Source of the DNA: Atlantibacter hermannii
GTDB taxonomy: Bacteria; Pseudomonadota; Gammaproteobacteria; Enterobacterales; Enterobacteriaceae
Assembly (NCBI RefSeq): GCF_009907385.1
Contig: NZ_JAAATR010000049.1
Location: 122,920-186,919, forward strand
Length of the DNA: 64,000 nucleotides
Reading direction: 5' to 3'
Shown here: positions 10,295 through 20,120 of the stretch, one piece after another
How the letters are laid out: each line of letters opens with the position of its first letter
Numbering within the stretch: position 1 is the first letter of the stretch
Program-made: the position numbers and the translations under genes
Notes under the pieces: model-generated
Seen by the model: the letters and a program-made list of their open reading frames with translations, nothing else
What the model was told of the DNA's origin: nothing
Database searches by the model: none

Positions 10295-11173
10295 TCAGGC
10301 CTGTAGCTCAAGGCCGGCCAGACGACGCCAGTAACCGTTACAGTCGCTGTTGGCTTCCAGCGCCAGCGGCGCAGCGCCCGCCTCATTGGCGCGAAAGGCG
10401 TTTAGCATGTCGATCGTGTCTGTGCCCATCGGCGAAAGCCGCACCACATCCACCAGACCCTGCATAGAGGTTAACTCATTGCCAAGGTTGTAGACGTAGC
10501 CGCTCATGGTTTGAATGCCGTTCAGCACAAACACCTGCTGGCCTTCCTGGGAATGGACCAGCCGCCCATGGGGATACTTGATACAGCAGGTTTCGCATTC
10601 ATCTTTAGGCCGATCTTCTGACCGCGCGGTAAAGCAGCGGGCGGAGTAGGCCAGCGGCAGATGGCCGTAGCTCAGCACTTCCACCTCGAACTGCCGGCGA
10701 ATACCCAACTCTTCGCACTGGGTCAGTAAATTCGCCAGCCAGTCGCGGGAGAGCTCCACGGGCATACACCAGCGCATCATGCCCTGTTTCGCCAGGCGAC
10801 GCAGCGTGACGGCGTTATAGCAGTTGAGCGCATAGCTGGCGACAAACGGCAGCCCGCGTTCCCAGGCCATATTCACGGTGCCGAAGTCGCTGGCCTCAAT
10901 CAAAAACTCGCCGTTTTCGACATAGCGCTTCAGTTCGTTAAGCTCCGAGGGCGCCTGGACCAGCGCTAAGGTGGAGATGACGACCTGTTTGCCGCTGGCT
11001 GCCACGGTTTTCGCTATCTCCAGCCAGTCGCCAACTTTGGTGTCTCGGCGCTTGCTGCACACCGACTCGCCAAGATAGACGATATCGGCGTGGCTGTTGG
11101 CCGCAGCCTGGTAAAACTGTTCCAGCGTCGCTTTCGGCCAGTACCAGAGCACTGGCCCTAATGAATATTTCAT
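10295..11173 (-). CDS. ubiV: O2-independent ubiquinone biosynthesis protein UbiV
   Basis: 292 residues, a U32 peptidase-like protein. UbiV works with UbiU in the hydroxylation steps of ubiquinone synthesis without oxygen and carries a 4Fe-4S cluster. Cys39 (GESVCS) and the later cysteine group DECETCCIKYPHGR fit the cluster ligands. I took the ATG giving MKYSLGPVLW. The frame is open far upstream, but that stretch lies within ubiU and has no family similarity. The start is 10 bases after the ubiU stop, so the two form an operon. Confidence 0.95.
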   Translation of the reverse strand: MKYSLGPVLWYWPKATLEQFYQAAANSHADIVYLGESVCSKRRDTKVGDWLEIAKTVAASGKQVVISTLALVQAPSELNELKRYVENGEFLIEASDFGTVNMAWERGLPFVASYALNCYNAVTLRRLAKQGMMRWCMPVELSRDWLANLLTQCEELGIRRQFEVEVLSYGHLPLAYSARCFTARSEDRPKDECETCCIKYPHGRLVHSQEGQQVFVLNGIQTMSGYVYNLGNELTSMQGLVDVVRLSPMGTDTIDMLNAFRANEAGAAPLALEANSDCNGYWRRLAGLELQA

Positions 11174-11183
11174 TGCGGTTCCT

Positions 11184-12179
11184 TTACTGCCATTTGCGGT
11201 GATACGCGCCGAGCGTGGTCTGCGTGCCTTCGGACATCGCGCCGAGGGTATCCATCCAGGCTTGCTGCGGCTGGAACTGTTGCGGATTCGCCATACAGCG
11301 GTCGATGGCCTGACGCCACACTTTCGCAACCTGGCTGACGTAGGCCGGGCTACGCTGGCGGCCTTCGATTTTCACCGAGGCGATATTGGCAGCCAGCAGT
11401 TCCGGTAGCAGCGCCAGCGTATTGAGGCTGGTGGGTTCTTCAAGGGCGTGGTAGCGCTGTTCGTCAACCAGATAGCGCCCTTTACACAGTGTGGGATAGC
11501 CCGCGTTTTCTCCTTCCTGATAGCGGTCGATTAGCACGTCATTGAGGCGAGATTCCAGCCCCTGGGGCGTCTGCTGCCAGCGCACAAAACGCGCCGGTGA
11601 GCAGGCGCCGACGGTGTTGGGCGATTCGCCGGTCAGGTAAGAAGAGAGATAGCAGCGGCCTTCCGCCATAATGCACAGGCTTCCAAAGGCAAACACTTCC
11701 AGCGGCACCGGCGTCACGCGCGCCAACTGCTTAACCTGATGGATAGACAGCACGCGCGGCAGCACGACCCGCGCCACATCAAAGTTACGCTGATAAAAAC
11801 GGATCGCCTCTTCATTGGTGGCGGATGCCTGTACCGAGACGTGGCGCTCCACGTGCGGATAGCGCTCGGCGGCGTACTCGAGCATCGCGATATCCGCCAG
11901 AATCAGGGCGTCGGCTCCGGATTGCGCCGCCATATCCACCGCGCGCTCCCAACGCTGATAGCCATCAGGATGGGCAAAGGTGTTAATCGCAATATGCAGC
12001 TTGCGGCGGTGTTGATGGACCACATTCACCGCTTCCTGAAGTTTCTTATCAGTAAAGTTGAGGCCTGCAAAATGGCGGGCGTTGGTATCGTCTTTCAGGC
12101 CGATATAAACCGCATCAGCCCCGTTTTCGATAGCCGCTTTCAGTGCCGGCAAGTTTCCGGCAGGACACAGCAACTCCAT
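11184..12179 (-). CDS. ubiU: O2-independent ubiquinone biosynthesis protein UbiU
   Basis: 331 residues starting MELLCPAGNLPALK, as in E. coli. UbiU is a U32 peptidase-family 4Fe-4S protein that forms a complex with UbiV for anaerobic ubiquinone hydroxylations. The cysteines in CIMAEGRCYL and further on (GACSP, TLCKGRY) are the expected cluster ligands. An upstream in-frame start at 12221 was rejected because it adds 14 non-conserved residues. It is divergent from ubiT across a 226-base control region. Confidence 0.95.
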   Translation of the reverse strand: MELLCPAGNLPALKAAIENGADAVYIGLKDDTNARHFAGLNFTDKKLQEAVNVVHQHRRKLHIAINTFAHPDGYQRWERAVDMAAQSGADALILADIAMLEYAAERYPHVERHVSVQASATNEEAIRFYQRNFDVARVVLPRVLSIHQVKQLARVTPVPLEVFAFGSLCIMAEGRCYLSSYLTGESPNTVGACSPARFVRWQQTPQGLESRLNDVLIDRYQEGENAGYPTLCKGRYLVDEQRYHALEEPTSLNTLALLPELLAANIASVKIEGRQRSPAYVSQVAKVWRQAIDRCMANPQQFQPQQAWMDTLGAMSEGTQTTLGAYHRKWQ

Positions 12180-12405
12180 AGAATTTCCTGAAGGTGAGGG
12201 GGCGGACATAAAAGTCGCCATATTGTTAATGAACGGCGATTTTAGTTAACCTGGCCGGGACAAGATTTGATTTGAGGCAGTTAAAGGCGTATTGGTGAAA
12301 GCAATAAAGGGGTAATCAAAACGTTTAAAATCTTGATTTATGCCGCTATGTGCCAGGAACGATGTGGCACAATAATGGGTCGATATTTATCAAGGAGTAG
12401 AGCTC
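12180..12405. promoter_or_regulatory. Divergent ubiUV / ubiT control region
   Basis: This gap holds the start regions of both divergent units. TTGAT half-sites occur at about 12267 and 12333, and ATCAA at 12315. None makes a full FNR box (TTGAT-N4-ATCAA). In E. coli these genes respond to oxygen through FNR/ArcA, so control from here is likely, but I cannot assign a site. Confidence 0.4.
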
Positions 12406-12930
12406 GTGTTAGATCAACTGCGTTCGCGCCTGGTTCGTCTTGGCCCCTCACTGATGAGGACGCCCGTTAAGCTGGCGCCCTTTGCTCTGAAACGACAGGT
12501 TCTTGAGCAGGTGCTGGCGTGGCAGTTCCGTCAGGCGCTTGAAGAAGGGGAACTTGAGTTCCTTGACGGGCGCTGGTTATGCATTGAAGTACGGGATATC
12601 GGCCTGCGATGGTTTACTTCGGTGGAAAACGACCGGCTGGTGGTGAAAGAAGATGCCCCGGCTGACGTCAGCTTCAGCGCCGATGCCAGCGATCTTTTAA
12701 TGATTGCCGCACGCAAACAGGACCCGGATACGCTATTCTTCCAGCGCCGGTTAATTATTGAAGGCGATACCGAACTTGGTTTGTATGTTAAAAACCTGAT
12801 GGACGCCATTGAACTGGAGTCGATGCCGAAACCGCTGCGCATCATGCTTCTGCAACTGGCTGACTTCGTCGAAGCGGGTCTGAAAGACCAGCCGTCGACA
12901 AAAGCAACCTCAGTAGGTGAACCATGCTAA
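12406..12930 (+). CDS. ubiT: SCP2-domain ubiquinone biosynthesis accessory factor UbiT
   Basis: 174 residues with a GTG start, as long as E. coli UbiT (YhbT). The SCP2 lipid-binding domain fills most of the protein, with the typical DPDTLFFQRRLIIEGDTELG. UbiT replaces UbiJ for anaerobic ubiquinone synthesis, presumably holding the isoprenoid intermediates. The start follows CAAGGAGTAGAGCTC with good spacing. It overlaps yhbS by seven bases, so the two are translated together. Confidence 0.94.
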   Translation: MLDQLRSRLVRLGPSLMRTPVKLAPFALKRQVLEQVLAWQFRQALEEGELEFLDGRWLCIEVRDIGLRWFTSVENDRLVVKEDAPADVSFSADASDLLMIAARKQDPDTLFFQRRLIIEGDTELGLYVKNLMDAIELESMPKPLRIMLLQLADFVEAGLKDQPSTKATSVGEPC

Positions 12931-13427
12931 TTCGTGTAGAAATACCCATAGATGCCCCCGGTATTGACGCGCTGCTGCGCCGGACGTTTAAAGACGGCGG
13001 CGAGGCGGATCTGATTCACGATCTGCGTGAAGACGGCATGCTGACGTTAGGTTTGGTGGCTACCGATGATGAAGGACAGGTGGTTGGCTATGTCGCGTTC
13101 AGCCCGGTGAGCGTGCAGGGTGAAGATCTCCAGTGGGTGGGCCTTGCGCCGCTGGCGGTAGAAGAATCGCTGCGTGGTCAGGGTCTGGCGCGCCAGCTGG
13201 TTTACGAAGGGCTCGATTCCCTGAATGAATTTGGCTACGCCGCCGTGGTAACGTTGGGCGATCCGGCGCTGTATGGCCGTTTCGGTTTTGAACTGGCCGC
13301 GCATTACGATTTACACTGCCGCTGGCCGGGGACGGAAGCGGCATTCCAGATCCATCCGCTGGCCCCCGATGCGCTGAAAGGGGTAAGCGGTCTGGTGGAA
13401 TATCACGAGCACTTCAATCGTTTCTAA
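12924..13427 (+). CDS. yhbS: GNAT-family N-acetyltransferase YhbS
   Basis: 167 residues, same as E. coli YhbS. The GNAT fold is visible, with the acetyl-CoA loop in [15 protein letters not shown] (residues near 75-90) and the [12 protein letters not shown] motif typical of this subgroup. Substrate not established from sequence. It follows ubiT with a seven-base overlap and runs 14 bases into the end of the convergent yhbQ. Confidence 0.92.
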   Translation: MLIRVEIPIDAPGIDALLRRTFKDGGEADLIHDLREDGMLTLGLVATDDEGQVVGYVAFSPVSVQGEDLQWVGLAPLAVEESLRGQGLARQLVYEGLDSLNEFGYAAVVTLGDPALYGRFGFELAAHYDLHCRWPGTEAAFQIHPLAPDALKGVSGLVEYHEHFNRF

Positions 13428-13716
13428 TCGCAGGCGCTGGTAAATCTGGAAACAGATCCGCCAGCGCGATTTCTCCCGCCACCAGCCGCTCTTTTTCCCG
13501 CTTCGGCAACTGCTTAATACGATACTCAATGCGCAGGGCTTGTGAGCGCTCACCAACTTGTTGAGCGAACACCATGGTTAACGCGCCTTTGCCCCGCAGC
13601 GATCGCGCGCCTTTACCGGTCTGATGCTGAAGCAGACGGCGTGTGGTATCGGTCGTGATACCGGTATACAGTCGATTGTCGGCGGTACGAATCAAATAGA
13701 GAAACCAGCAGTTCAT
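13414..13716 (-). CDS. yhbQ: GIY-YIG nuclease-superfamily protein YhbQ
   Basis: 100 residues, the size of E. coli YhbQ (UPF0213). It is a minimal GIY-YIG domain: [20 protein letters not shown] carries the Y...YTGIT core, followed by Arg and Glu residues at the expected places. YhbQ has been linked to DNA end processing, but its role is not settled. I chose the start giving [10 protein letters not shown]; the longer frame from 13755 is not conserved. Convergent with and slightly overlapping yhbS. Confidence 0.92.
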   Translation of the reverse strand: MNCWFLYLIRTADNRLYTGITTDTTRRLLQHQTGKGARSLRGKGALTMVFAQQVGERSQALRIEYRIKQLPKREKERLVAGEIALADLFPDLPAPAIRND

Positions 13717-13811
13717 AAAGCGTATCTGGACGGGAATTTTGCCGCACCTTATCACGCTTTTCCGGCACCGACACTGTGGTAATGTGTGGGCAAACCATTT
13801 TCGGAGGCGTT

Positions 13812-14234
13812 ATGGAAGCACTGGAAGCCATCAGCCGCTGGCTCGCTAAACAGCATGTGGTGAGCTACTGCGTGGCGAACGATCAGGATATGTGGTGCGC
13901 GAACGCGTTTTACCTGTATTGCCCGCAGGCAGTGGCGTTTTATCTGCTGAGCGATCCGCAAACGCGTCACGGGCAAATCAGCGGCGGCAAAGCGAGAGTG
14001 GCGGGCACTGTAAGCGGGCAGACAAAAAACGTGGCGTTAATACGCGGCGTGCAGTTTAAAGGCGAAATTACGCGGCTGGAGGGTGATGCGTCAGCACAGT
14101 TTCGCGAGCGCTATAACCGACGCTTCCCAATAGCCAGAGCGATGTCAGCGCCGGTCTGGTCAATCCGGCTGGATGAACTGAAATTCACCGACAACACCCT
14201 GGGCTTTGGCAAAAAACATATCTGGCAGCGTTAA
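13812..14234 (+). CDS. yhbP: UPF0306 protein YhbP
   Basis: 140 residues starting [15 protein letters not shown], slightly shorter than E. coli YhbP. It is predicted to have the flavin-binding split-barrel fold of pyridoxamine-phosphate-oxidase-like proteins, with the conserved ending [14 protein letters not shown]. No known substrate. The start follows GGAGGCGTT. The frame is open upstream to 13776, but that region has no similarity. Convergent with yhbO, with three bases between the stops. Confidence 0.9.
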   Translation: MEALEAISRWLAKQHVVSYCVANDQDMWCANAFYLYCPQAVAFYLLSDPQTRHGQISGGKARVAGTVSGQTKNVALIRGVQFKGEITRLEGDASAQFRERYNRRFPIARAMSAPVWSIRLDELKFTDNTLGFGKKHIWQR

Positions 14235-14237
14235 CCG

Positions 14238-14756
14238 TTAGCTGCCCAGCAGGCGTAGCGCCTCGCGGTTAAACGCCGGTAAATCATCCGGAGTACGGCT
14301 GGTGACCAGTTGGTCTTTATCGACCACCACTTCCTGGTCGAAAAACTCTGCGCCCGCGTTTTTCACGTCTATCACGATGGGCGTTACCGCCGTCAGCTTA
14401 CGGCCACGGATCACGTCGGCGCTGATCAGCAGCTGTGGACCGTGACAAATCGCGAATACCGGTTTGCCGCTCTCAACAAATTCACGGGTAAAATCGACAA
14501 AACGGCTGTCACCGCGCAGATAATCTGGCGAATGGCCGCCCGGCAGTAATAGCGCATCGAATTCAGCAGGTTTTACGTCATCAATGCCTTTATCGATAGT
14601 CACCTGAGCTTCGCCTTTTTTGCCTTTTACGGTATTCCCGGCTTGCTTCTCGATGGTGATCACTTCATGGCCCGCTTTTTTGAATTCTTCCGCCGGGGAA
14701 GTGAACTCGGAATCTTCGAACTCGTCGGTAATCAGGACTGCAATCTTCTTGCTCAT
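14238..14756 (-). CDS. yhbO: DJ-1/PfpI-family protein deglycase YhbO
   Basis: 172 residues of the DJ-1/PfpI superfamily. The nucleophile is Cys104 in FAICHGPQ, the conserved elbow, with the catalytic partner His105. YhbO is reported to repair glyoxal- and methylglyoxal-modified amino acids and nucleotides and to protect against oxidative and heat stress; the deglycase claim is debated in the field. It is divergent from yraR across a 117-base gap. Confidence 0.95.
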   Translation of the reverse strand: MSKKIAVLITDEFEDSEFTSPAEEFKKAGHEVITIEKQAGNTVKGKKGEAQVTIDKGIDDVKPAEFDALLLPGGHSPDYLRGDSRFVDFTREFVESGKPVFAICHGPQLLISADVIRGRKLTAVTPIVIDVKNAGAEFFDQEVVVDKDQLVTSRTPDDLPAFNREALRLLGS

Positions 14757-14873
14757 GTTTACTCCTCAGTTCGTTTTAGACACACCTAATCACTGAAAAT
14801 AGTGAATACTGACTATTAAGCCTGGTTGAAGGGCATGGCTTTGCAACACGGATTAATCTGCAAGGGGGAAATA

Positions 14874-15521
14874 ATGAGCCGGGTATTGATTACGGGGGCC
14901 AGCGGTTTAGTTGGCGGACATTTACTCAGGCTACTGAACGATGAGCCGCGAATTGAGACTATCGTTGCGCCCAGCCGCAGGCCGCTTGCGCCGATGAAAA
15001 AGATGTTTAACCCCCACGATCCGCAGCTTACGGATGCGTTAGCCCAGGCCACCGAGCCGGTGGATATCGTATTCTGCTGTCTTGGCACCACCCGGCGCGA
15101 GGCGGGCAGCAAAGAGGCATTTGTCCATGCCGATTTTACCCTGGTGGTTGATACTGGCCTGACGGGGCTACGCCTTGGCGCAACGCATATGCTGGTGGTC
15201 AGCGCGATGGGCGCGAATGCCCATTCGCCGTTTTTTTACAATCGGGTCAAAGGCGAGATGGAAGAGACGCTGCGCGCGCAGGGCTGGCCGCGTTTGACCA
15301 TCGCCCGGCCATCGATGCTGCTGGGGAATCGCAATAAAAAACGCTTTAACGAATCGCTGTTTGCGCCACTGTTCGGCCTGCTGCCAGGGAAATGGAAGTC
15401 GATTCATGCCCGGGACGTCGCGCTGGCGATGTTTCAGGATGCGATGACGGGAGGGAAACCTGGCGTGACGATTCTGGACTCTGCTGAACTGCGGGAAAAA
15501 GCGCAACTGGCGGCGCGGTAG
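14874..15521 (+). CDS. yraR: NAD(P)-binding protein YraR
   Basis: 215 residues from the ATG giving [15 protein letters not shown]. This is an atypical short-chain (NmrA/HTATIP2-like) Rossmann protein with the glycine-rich [11 protein letters not shown] at the N-terminus and [12 protein letters not shown] with the Tyr-x3-Lys pair. Function unknown. The ATG follows AAGGGGGAAATA, a good ribosome-binding site. In E. coli, yraQ separates yraR from yraP (dolP); here only 35 bases remain, so yraQ is absent. Confidence 0.9.
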   Translation: MSRVLITGASGLVGGHLLRLLNDEPRIETIVAPSRRPLAPMKKMFNPHDPQLTDALAQATEPVDIVFCCLGTTRREAGSKEAFVHADFTLVVDTGLTGLRLGATHMLVVSAMGANAHSPFFYNRVKGEMEETLRAQGWPRLTIARPSMLLGNRNKKRFNESLFAPLFGLLPGKWKSIHARDVALAMFQDAMTGGKPGVTILDSAELREKAQLAAR

Positions 15522-15526
15522 ATGAG

Positions 15527-15550
15527 GCGCCCGCCAGGAGTAGCGGGCGC
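15527..15550. terminator. Inverted repeat between yraR and dolP
   Basis: GCGCCCGC (15527-15534) and GCGGGCGC (15543-15550) form an 8-bp stem between the two convergent genes. There is no T-tract on either side, so it is only a possible bidirectional terminator. Confidence 0.45.
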
Positions 15551-15556
15551 AAATCG

Positions 15557-16132
15557 TTATTTAATATAGGTAAACGCAGTGGTGACGTGCTTCACGCCGC
15601 TCACATGGCTGGCGATATCGGCAGCCGCTTTGCCTTCGCGGTCCGTTACCAGGCCCAGCAGGAATACTTCGCTGTTCTCGGTGGTGACTTTCACGTTAGA
15701 GGATTTCACCAGATCGCTTGCCAGCAACTGGGAGCGTACTTTGGTAGTGATCCAGGTATCGGTGGAGGCGGTTCCCAGGCCAATCGGCTGGCCCTGGCGC
15801 ACTTCGTTATACACCTCAGTGGTGCCTTCCACGCCCATGGCGATCTGTTTGGCACGCGACGCCAGCTCGGTATTCGGTGCCTGACCGGTTAACAGAACCT
15901 TGCCCTGATAAGCGGTCACGTTGATGCGTGCCTCTTTCTTGATCTGCTCATCTTTGGATAACGCGCTATTGACCCGTAGCTCCAGCGTTCCGTCGTCGAC
16001 CTGAGTGCCGACCGAGCGCGGATCGGTGGCGGCTTTAGTACCTACCGCCGCAGTTCCGACAACCGCAGCAGCAACGCAACCTTGTAATAGCAACGCGGCA
16101 ATAAGGACGGCGAGGGGCGAAAATGCCTTCAT
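15557..16132 (-). CDS. dolP: Dual-BON-domain outer-membrane lipoprotein DolP (YraP)
   Basis: 191 residues, same as E. coli. A signal peptide ends in the lipobox LQGC with Cys19. Two BON domains follow, roughly residues 46-115 and 124-191. DolP binds anionic phospholipids, goes to the division site, and supports outer-membrane integrity and BamA. It is downstream of diaA with a nine-base gap; in E. coli it is also under sigma-E control. Confidence 0.97.
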   Translation of the reverse strand: MKAFSPLAVLIAALLLQGCVAAAVVGTAAVGTKAATDPRSVGTQVDDGTLELRVNSALSKDEQIKKEARINVTAYQGKVLLTGQAPNTELASRAKQIAMGVEGTTEVYNEVRQGQPIGLGTASTDTWITTKVRSQLLASDLVKSSNVKVTTENSEVFLLGLVTDREGKAAADIASHVSGVKHVTTAFTYIK

Positions 16133-16141
16133 GTGTACTCC

Positions 16142-16732
16142 TTAATCATCCTGGTGAGGAAAAAGCGTGTTATCTATCAAATCGCACAGACAGTTCACCG
16201 TCAGCATATGCATCTCCTGAATACGCGCGCTGCGGTGAGAGGGGATACGAATCTCCACATCCTGCGGTCCCAGCAAACCCGCCAGTTCGCCGCCGTCGTA
16301 ACCGGTAAGGGCGACGATGGTCATATCGCGGGTGACGGCGGCTTCTACCGCCTTGACGATATCCCGGCTGTTGCCGCGGGTGGAGATTGCCAGTAATACA
16401 TCGCCCGCATGGCCTAATGCGCGAACCTGTTTGGCATAAATCTCTTCATGCAAACGGTCGTTGGCGATGGCTGTTAAGACCACATTATCGGTATTTAGTG
16501 CAATCGCGGGTAAACTGGGGCGCTCGGTTTCAAACCGGTTGATCATACTGGCGGCAAAGTGTTGGGCGTTCGCAGCGGAGGTGCCGTTGCCGCAGCACAG
16601 GATTTTGTTGCCATTGAGTAAGGACTGAACCAGCGTCATTGCCGCACGAGAAATGGCATCCGGAAGGGCTTCAGCAGCAGCAATTTGAGTTTGAATGCTT
16701 TCCGTAAAGCAGACTTTGATTCGTTCTAACAC
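16142..16732 (-). CDS. diaA: DnaA initiator-associating protein DiaA
   Basis: 196 residues with a SIS (sugar isomerase) fold: [19 protein letters not shown] in the N-terminal half and [12 protein letters not shown] in the middle. DiaA is a homotetramer that binds DnaA and promotes its assembly at oriC. It forms a same-strand group with lpoA, yraN and dolP. A 28-base gap separates it from yraN. Confidence 0.97.
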   Translation of the reverse strand: MLERIKVCFTESIQTQIAAAEALPDAISRAAMTLVQSLLNGNKILCCGNGTSAANAQHFAASMINRFETERPSLPAIALNTDNVVLTAIANDRLHEEIYAKQVRALGHAGDVLLAISTRGNSRDIVKAVEAAVTRDMTIVALTGYDGGELAGLLGPQDVEIRIPSHRSARIQEMHMLTVNCLCDLIDNTLFPHQDD

Positions 16733-16760
16733 AGTGATCCTTTAAAAATACGTCAATTGA

Positions 16761-17150
16761 TTAATGGGCGGAAAACGCGTTCTCAATCCACTCGACTTCA
16801 TCGCCGGTGAAGGCTAACACATCGAACCGGCAATCCACAGTATCAAAACTCTCAGACTGACGGGCGAGCCAGCCGCGCGCGGTTTGTAATAATTTATGTT
16901 GCTTGGCCTGGGTCACGCTGGCGGCCGCCCCGCCAAAATAGCCGGAGCGGCGATAACGCACCTCGACAAACACGATGACGTGGCGGTGTTGCATGATCAA
17001 ATCAATCTCACCCCAGCGCTCGCGCACGTTTGCCGCGACAAAACGCAATCCCTTGCGTTCCAGCCACAGGCGCGCCCGGTGCTCCCAGGCTGCGCCCTGC
17101 TGTAAATTTAATTTGCCCGCACCACTTGTCCCTGCTGGTATTTGAGCCAT
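16761..17150 (-). CDS. yraN: UPF0102 protein YraN
   Basis: 129 residues. An endonuclease-like fold of the UPF0102 family, with GEIDLIM and FVEVRYR carrying the acidic and Lys/Arg residues typical of restriction-endonuclease-like cores. No established function. I chose the start giving [10 protein letters not shown] because it fits the E. coli length. It overlaps the end of lpoA by 43 bases, as in E. coli, which indicates translational coupling. Confidence 0.92.
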   Translation of the reverse strand: MAQIPAGTSGAGKLNLQQGAAWEHRARLWLERKGLRFVAANVRERWGEIDLIMQHRHVIVFVEVRYRRSGYFGGAAASVTQAKQHKLLQTARGWLARQSESFDTVDCRFDVLAFTGDEVEWIENAFSAH

Positions 17151-19144
17151 GTTAACTTCCTGTTGATCACGCAATCGCCATCGGCGGTCAGCGTGCCGGT
17201 ATTGCCGTTGAGCTGGAAGCCCTGCACCTGCCGCATTTGCGAGAAGTGGTTCGCCAGCGACCAGGCGTCGACGCCCATGGCGTACAGCCGCGCCAGCGAA
17301 TAGTCGTTATTCACTGCGGCCAACGCCTGCTGCTGTAAGCCCGGGTTATCCCCGGCCAGCATCGGGATTTCGCTAAACTGTAGCCCTTCCATTTCCAGAC
17401 GGAAGTCCGGCCCGGTATTGCCCTGCGCGCTGCGTGAAGAGGCATACAGCGTCGCGCCGTTATGGCTGCCGGTGCGCATTGCGATCATCGGTTTGATTAA
17501 GGCGATTTCATCCTGGCTTGCCACAATGTAAACCGCATCCACATTGCCGCTGCTGCCGGCAGTGATTTGCGCATCCGTCGGCGGAGCAGGGATGGTCAGC
17601 CCGCCGATGGTGGTCGCCTGCTGAGACGGCAGGCTGGACGCGACCGGCGAGCCGGTTAAGGCAATCCCGGAACCACTGTTGATGCCCATCTTCAGTTCCG
17701 ATACAGAGCCGAATTTTTGCTGTAACACCGTACCGCCGCCCAGATGCTGCCACTGTTCGGCAAACGCGCGCGTCACGCGGTCGCCCAGCGCGCTGCGCGG
17801 CACCAGCAGCAGCGGATTACGTTGGCCCTGCTGCCAGATATGGTCTGCGGCGTCACGCGCTTCGTCTTCCGGTGAGAGGGCGAAATAGCAGATGTTGGCG
17901 CGATTTTGCACGTTCTCTGGTTCATTCATCGCCAGCACGTTTAATGGCGTGTTGCTGCGCACCAGTTCGTCAACGTTAGGCTTCAATAACGGCCCAACGA
18001 CAATACTTGCGCCGTCCTGCTGCACCTGGTTGAGCACCTGATTAAGCGGCTGGCTGCTGGTATCGTAGACTTTAATCTCCGCGCCCGGATTGGCCGGGGC
18101 GTTGGTGGCGGTTTGCGTCTCTGAAGTTTGTGGCGCAACTGCCGGCACGGCGGCATCCTGGGTTAAATCGTTAACGCTGGCGGCGGCCGGGCTTGCCACG
18201 CCGTCCGCGTTGGCCGGTTGTTCCGCAGTCTCAGCGGCAGGTTGCTCCGCCATCGGCGTTTGCGGGGCGTTGACCGGGCTCACGCCGCTATTTTTCGCCG
18301 CTTCAAAGCCCTGCTGAATGGCGCGGCCAAAGACGGCGGCCTGGCCATTCAACGGCAGCAGCAGAGCGATTCGCTCCGCCGAGGCGGGTTTGAAATTCTG
18401 GATGTTGACCAGTTGAGTCGGCAGTAACTTCGCGCCCGGGTTCTGCGGATAACGGGTCTGCCAGTCCTGAATACCCGCCTTCAGCATGGCGGGGTCGCTG
18501 CGGTTATCGAACCACATGCGTTGTAGATCGAGCCAGCCGCGCAATACGTTCTCATCCGCGTTAATCACCAGCGCGTTAGCGTGATCGGGCGTCATGGCAG
18601 AGAGCGTTTGCCAGGTGGCATCAATGTTTTTTTGCTTATCGGCAGGTTTCAGCAGCGGCTCCTGAGCGATGAGCGCGCGCAGCAGTTCCAGCGAAGGACG
18701 GCCCTGGCTGGCGTCAATCTGCGCCTGGTAATAACGCGCTTTTTGCGCGTCGCTAAAATCCGATGTATCCAGAGAGGCCAGTTGAGCGGCGGCGCCCTGG
18801 TAGTTTTTGTTCGCGAGGATCAGCTCGACATCAAGCAGGCTACGCTCACGGCGCTGTGCATCATTAAGATTTTCAGGGAGCTGTTGGTATAGCTCGGTGG
18901 CCTGCTGGCGCTTACCTTCCTGAATCAGGGCACGTATCGCGAGTAATTGCCAGTTGGTCTTGGTATCATCCGAGCTCTGCTGCATTTGCTGTAAGTAGTA
19001 AGCAGAATTCGCCTGCGCTTCACCTTGCATATGCGCGGTGCTTTGATCCGGCGCCTGGGTGCCGCAGCCGGCAAAAAGCAGCGCGGCGAGCACAACAGGC
19101 AGGCAGCGCGCGGCTTTAGAACGTATTAAGGTTGACGGTACCAT
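17108..19144 (-). CDS. lpoA: Penicillin-binding protein activator LpoA
   Basis: 678 residues, the same as E. coli LpoA. A signal peptide ends in the lipobox FAGC with Cys27. The N-terminal half is a helical TPR-like domain. The C-terminal half, from about residue 255, is a periplasmic-binding-protein-like domain split by an Ala/Pro/Gln-rich linker. LpoA is an outer-membrane lipoprotein that activates the peptidoglycan synthase PBP1A across the periplasm. The start giving [10 protein letters not shown] was chosen over one 10 codons upstream. Divergent from rsmI. Confidence 0.97.
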   Translation of the reverse strand: MVPSTLIRSKAARCLPVVLAALLFAGCGTQAPDQSTAHMQGEAQANSAYYLQQMQQSSDDTKTNWQLLAIRALIQEGKRQQATELYQQLPENLNDAQRRERSLLDVELILANKNYQGAAAQLASLDTSDFSDAQKARYYQAQIDASQGRPSLELLRALIAQEPLLKPADKQKNIDATWQTLSAMTPDHANALVINADENVLRGWLDLQRMWFDNRSDPAMLKAGIQDWQTRYPQNPGAKLLPTQLVNIQNFKPASAERIALLLPLNGQAAVFGRAIQQGFEAAKNSGVSPVNAPQTPMAEQPAAETAEQPANADGVASPAAASVNDLTQDAAVPAVAPQTSETQTATNAPANPGAEIKVYDTSSQPLNQVLNQVQQDGASIVVGPLLKPNVDELVRSNTPLNVLAMNEPENVQNRANICYFALSPEDEARDAADHIWQQGQRNPLLLVPRSALGDRVTRAFAEQWQHLGGGTVLQQKFGSVSELKMGINSGSGIALTGSPVASSLPSQQATTIGGLTIPAPPTDAQITAGSSGNVDAVYIVASQDEIALIKPMIAMRTGSHNGATLYASSRSAQGNTGPDFRLEMEGLQFSEIPMLAGDNPGLQQQALAAVNNDYSLARLYAMGVDAWSLANHFSQMRQVQGFQLNGNTGTLTADGDCVINRKLTWLKYQQGQVVRAN

Positions 19145-19208
19145 ACTGTATCCAGTGAGATTTTTTTTAATCAATATTCAATATTAAATCGGCAATACGG
19201 ACTAAACA

Positions 19209-20075
19209 ATGAAACAACACGATTCCACCGAGAATTCTCAAGGCCAGCTCTATATTGTCCCCACGCCAATCGGCAATCTTGGGGACATCACCCAGCGTGC
19301 GCTCTCGGTGTTGCAGTCGGTTGACCTGATTGCTGCTGAGGATACGCGCCATACTGGCTTATTGCTGCAACACTTTGCCATTTCCGCGCGGTTGTTCGCA
19401 TTACACGACCATAATGAGCAACAAAAAGCGCAAACGCTGCTGGCAAAATTGCAGGAAGGGCAAAGTATTGCGCTGGTTTCCGATGCGGGCACGCCGCTGA
19501 TAAACGATCCGGGCTATCACCTGGTTCGCACCTGTCGCGAAGCGGGGATCCGTGTGGTGCCGCTGCCAGGGCCGTGCGCCGCCATTGCCGCGTTAAGCGC
19601 AGCGGGGCTGCCGTCTGACCGCTTCTGCTACGAAGGCTTTCTGCCTGCGAAATCCAAAGCGCGCCGCGATGCGCTCAAAGCCATTGAGCAGGAGCCGCGC
19701 ACCCTGATTTTTTACGAATCCACTCACCGTTTACTGGAGAGTCTGGAAGACATTTGTACCGTACTGGGTGAATCGCGTTATGTGGTGTTGGCCCGGGAGA
19801 TCACCAAAACCTGGGAGTCGATTCACGGCGCGCCCATCGGCGAGCTGCTGGCGTGGGTGAGGGAAGATGAAAACCGCCGTAAAGGTGAAATGGTGCTTAT
19901 TGTCGAAGGCTTCGACGTGCAGGAAGAAGCGTTGCCCGCCGATGCGCTGCGTACCCTGGCGCTGCTGCAGGCTGAGCTGCCGTTAAAGAAAGCGGCGGCG
20001 CTGGCGGCAGAAATCCACGGCGTGAAGAAAAACGCGCTGTATAAATATGCGCTGGAGCAGCAGACGCAAGCGTGA
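19209..20075 (+). CDS. rsmI: 16S rRNA (cytidine1402-2'-O)-methyltransferase
   Basis: 288 residues, about the E. coli RsmI (YraL) length. A tetrapyrrole-methylase-type SAM enzyme: [14 protein letters not shown] at the N-terminus, [12 protein letters not shown] and [16 protein letters not shown] downstream. It methylates the 2'-OH of C1402 in the decoding centre, together with RsmH, to tune decoding. Divergent from lpoA across 64 bases. Confidence 0.97.
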   Translation: MKQHDSTENSQGQLYIVPTPIGNLGDITQRALSVLQSVDLIAAEDTRHTGLLLQHFAISARLFALHDHNEQQKAQTLLAKLQEGQSIALVSDAGTPLINDPGYHLVRTCREAGIRVVPLPGPCAAIAALSAAGLPSDRFCYEGFLPAKSKARRDALKAIEQEPRTLIFYESTHRLLESLEDICTVLGESRYVVLAREITKTWESIHGAPIGELLAWVREDENRRKGEMVLIVEGFDVQEEALPADALRTLALLQAELPLKKAAALAAEIHGVKKNALYKYALEQQTQA

Positions 20076-20095
20076 TCTTGCGCTGCTGCACGAAG

Positions 20096-20120
20096 GAAAC
20101 CGGGCTTGAATCCCGGTTTC
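20096..20120. terminator. Bidirectional hairpin between rsmI and gatR
   Basis: GAAACCGGG (20096-20104) and CCCGGTTTC (20112-20120) are a perfect 9-bp inverted repeat with a seven-base loop between the convergent genes. The stem carries TTTC at one end and GAAA at the other, so it works the same way on both strands. No long T-tract. Confidence 0.6.

Noticed and set aside
12262..12340. FNR box between ubiU and ubiT
   Set aside because: Only TTGAT half-sites are present; no full TTGAT-N4-ATCAA.
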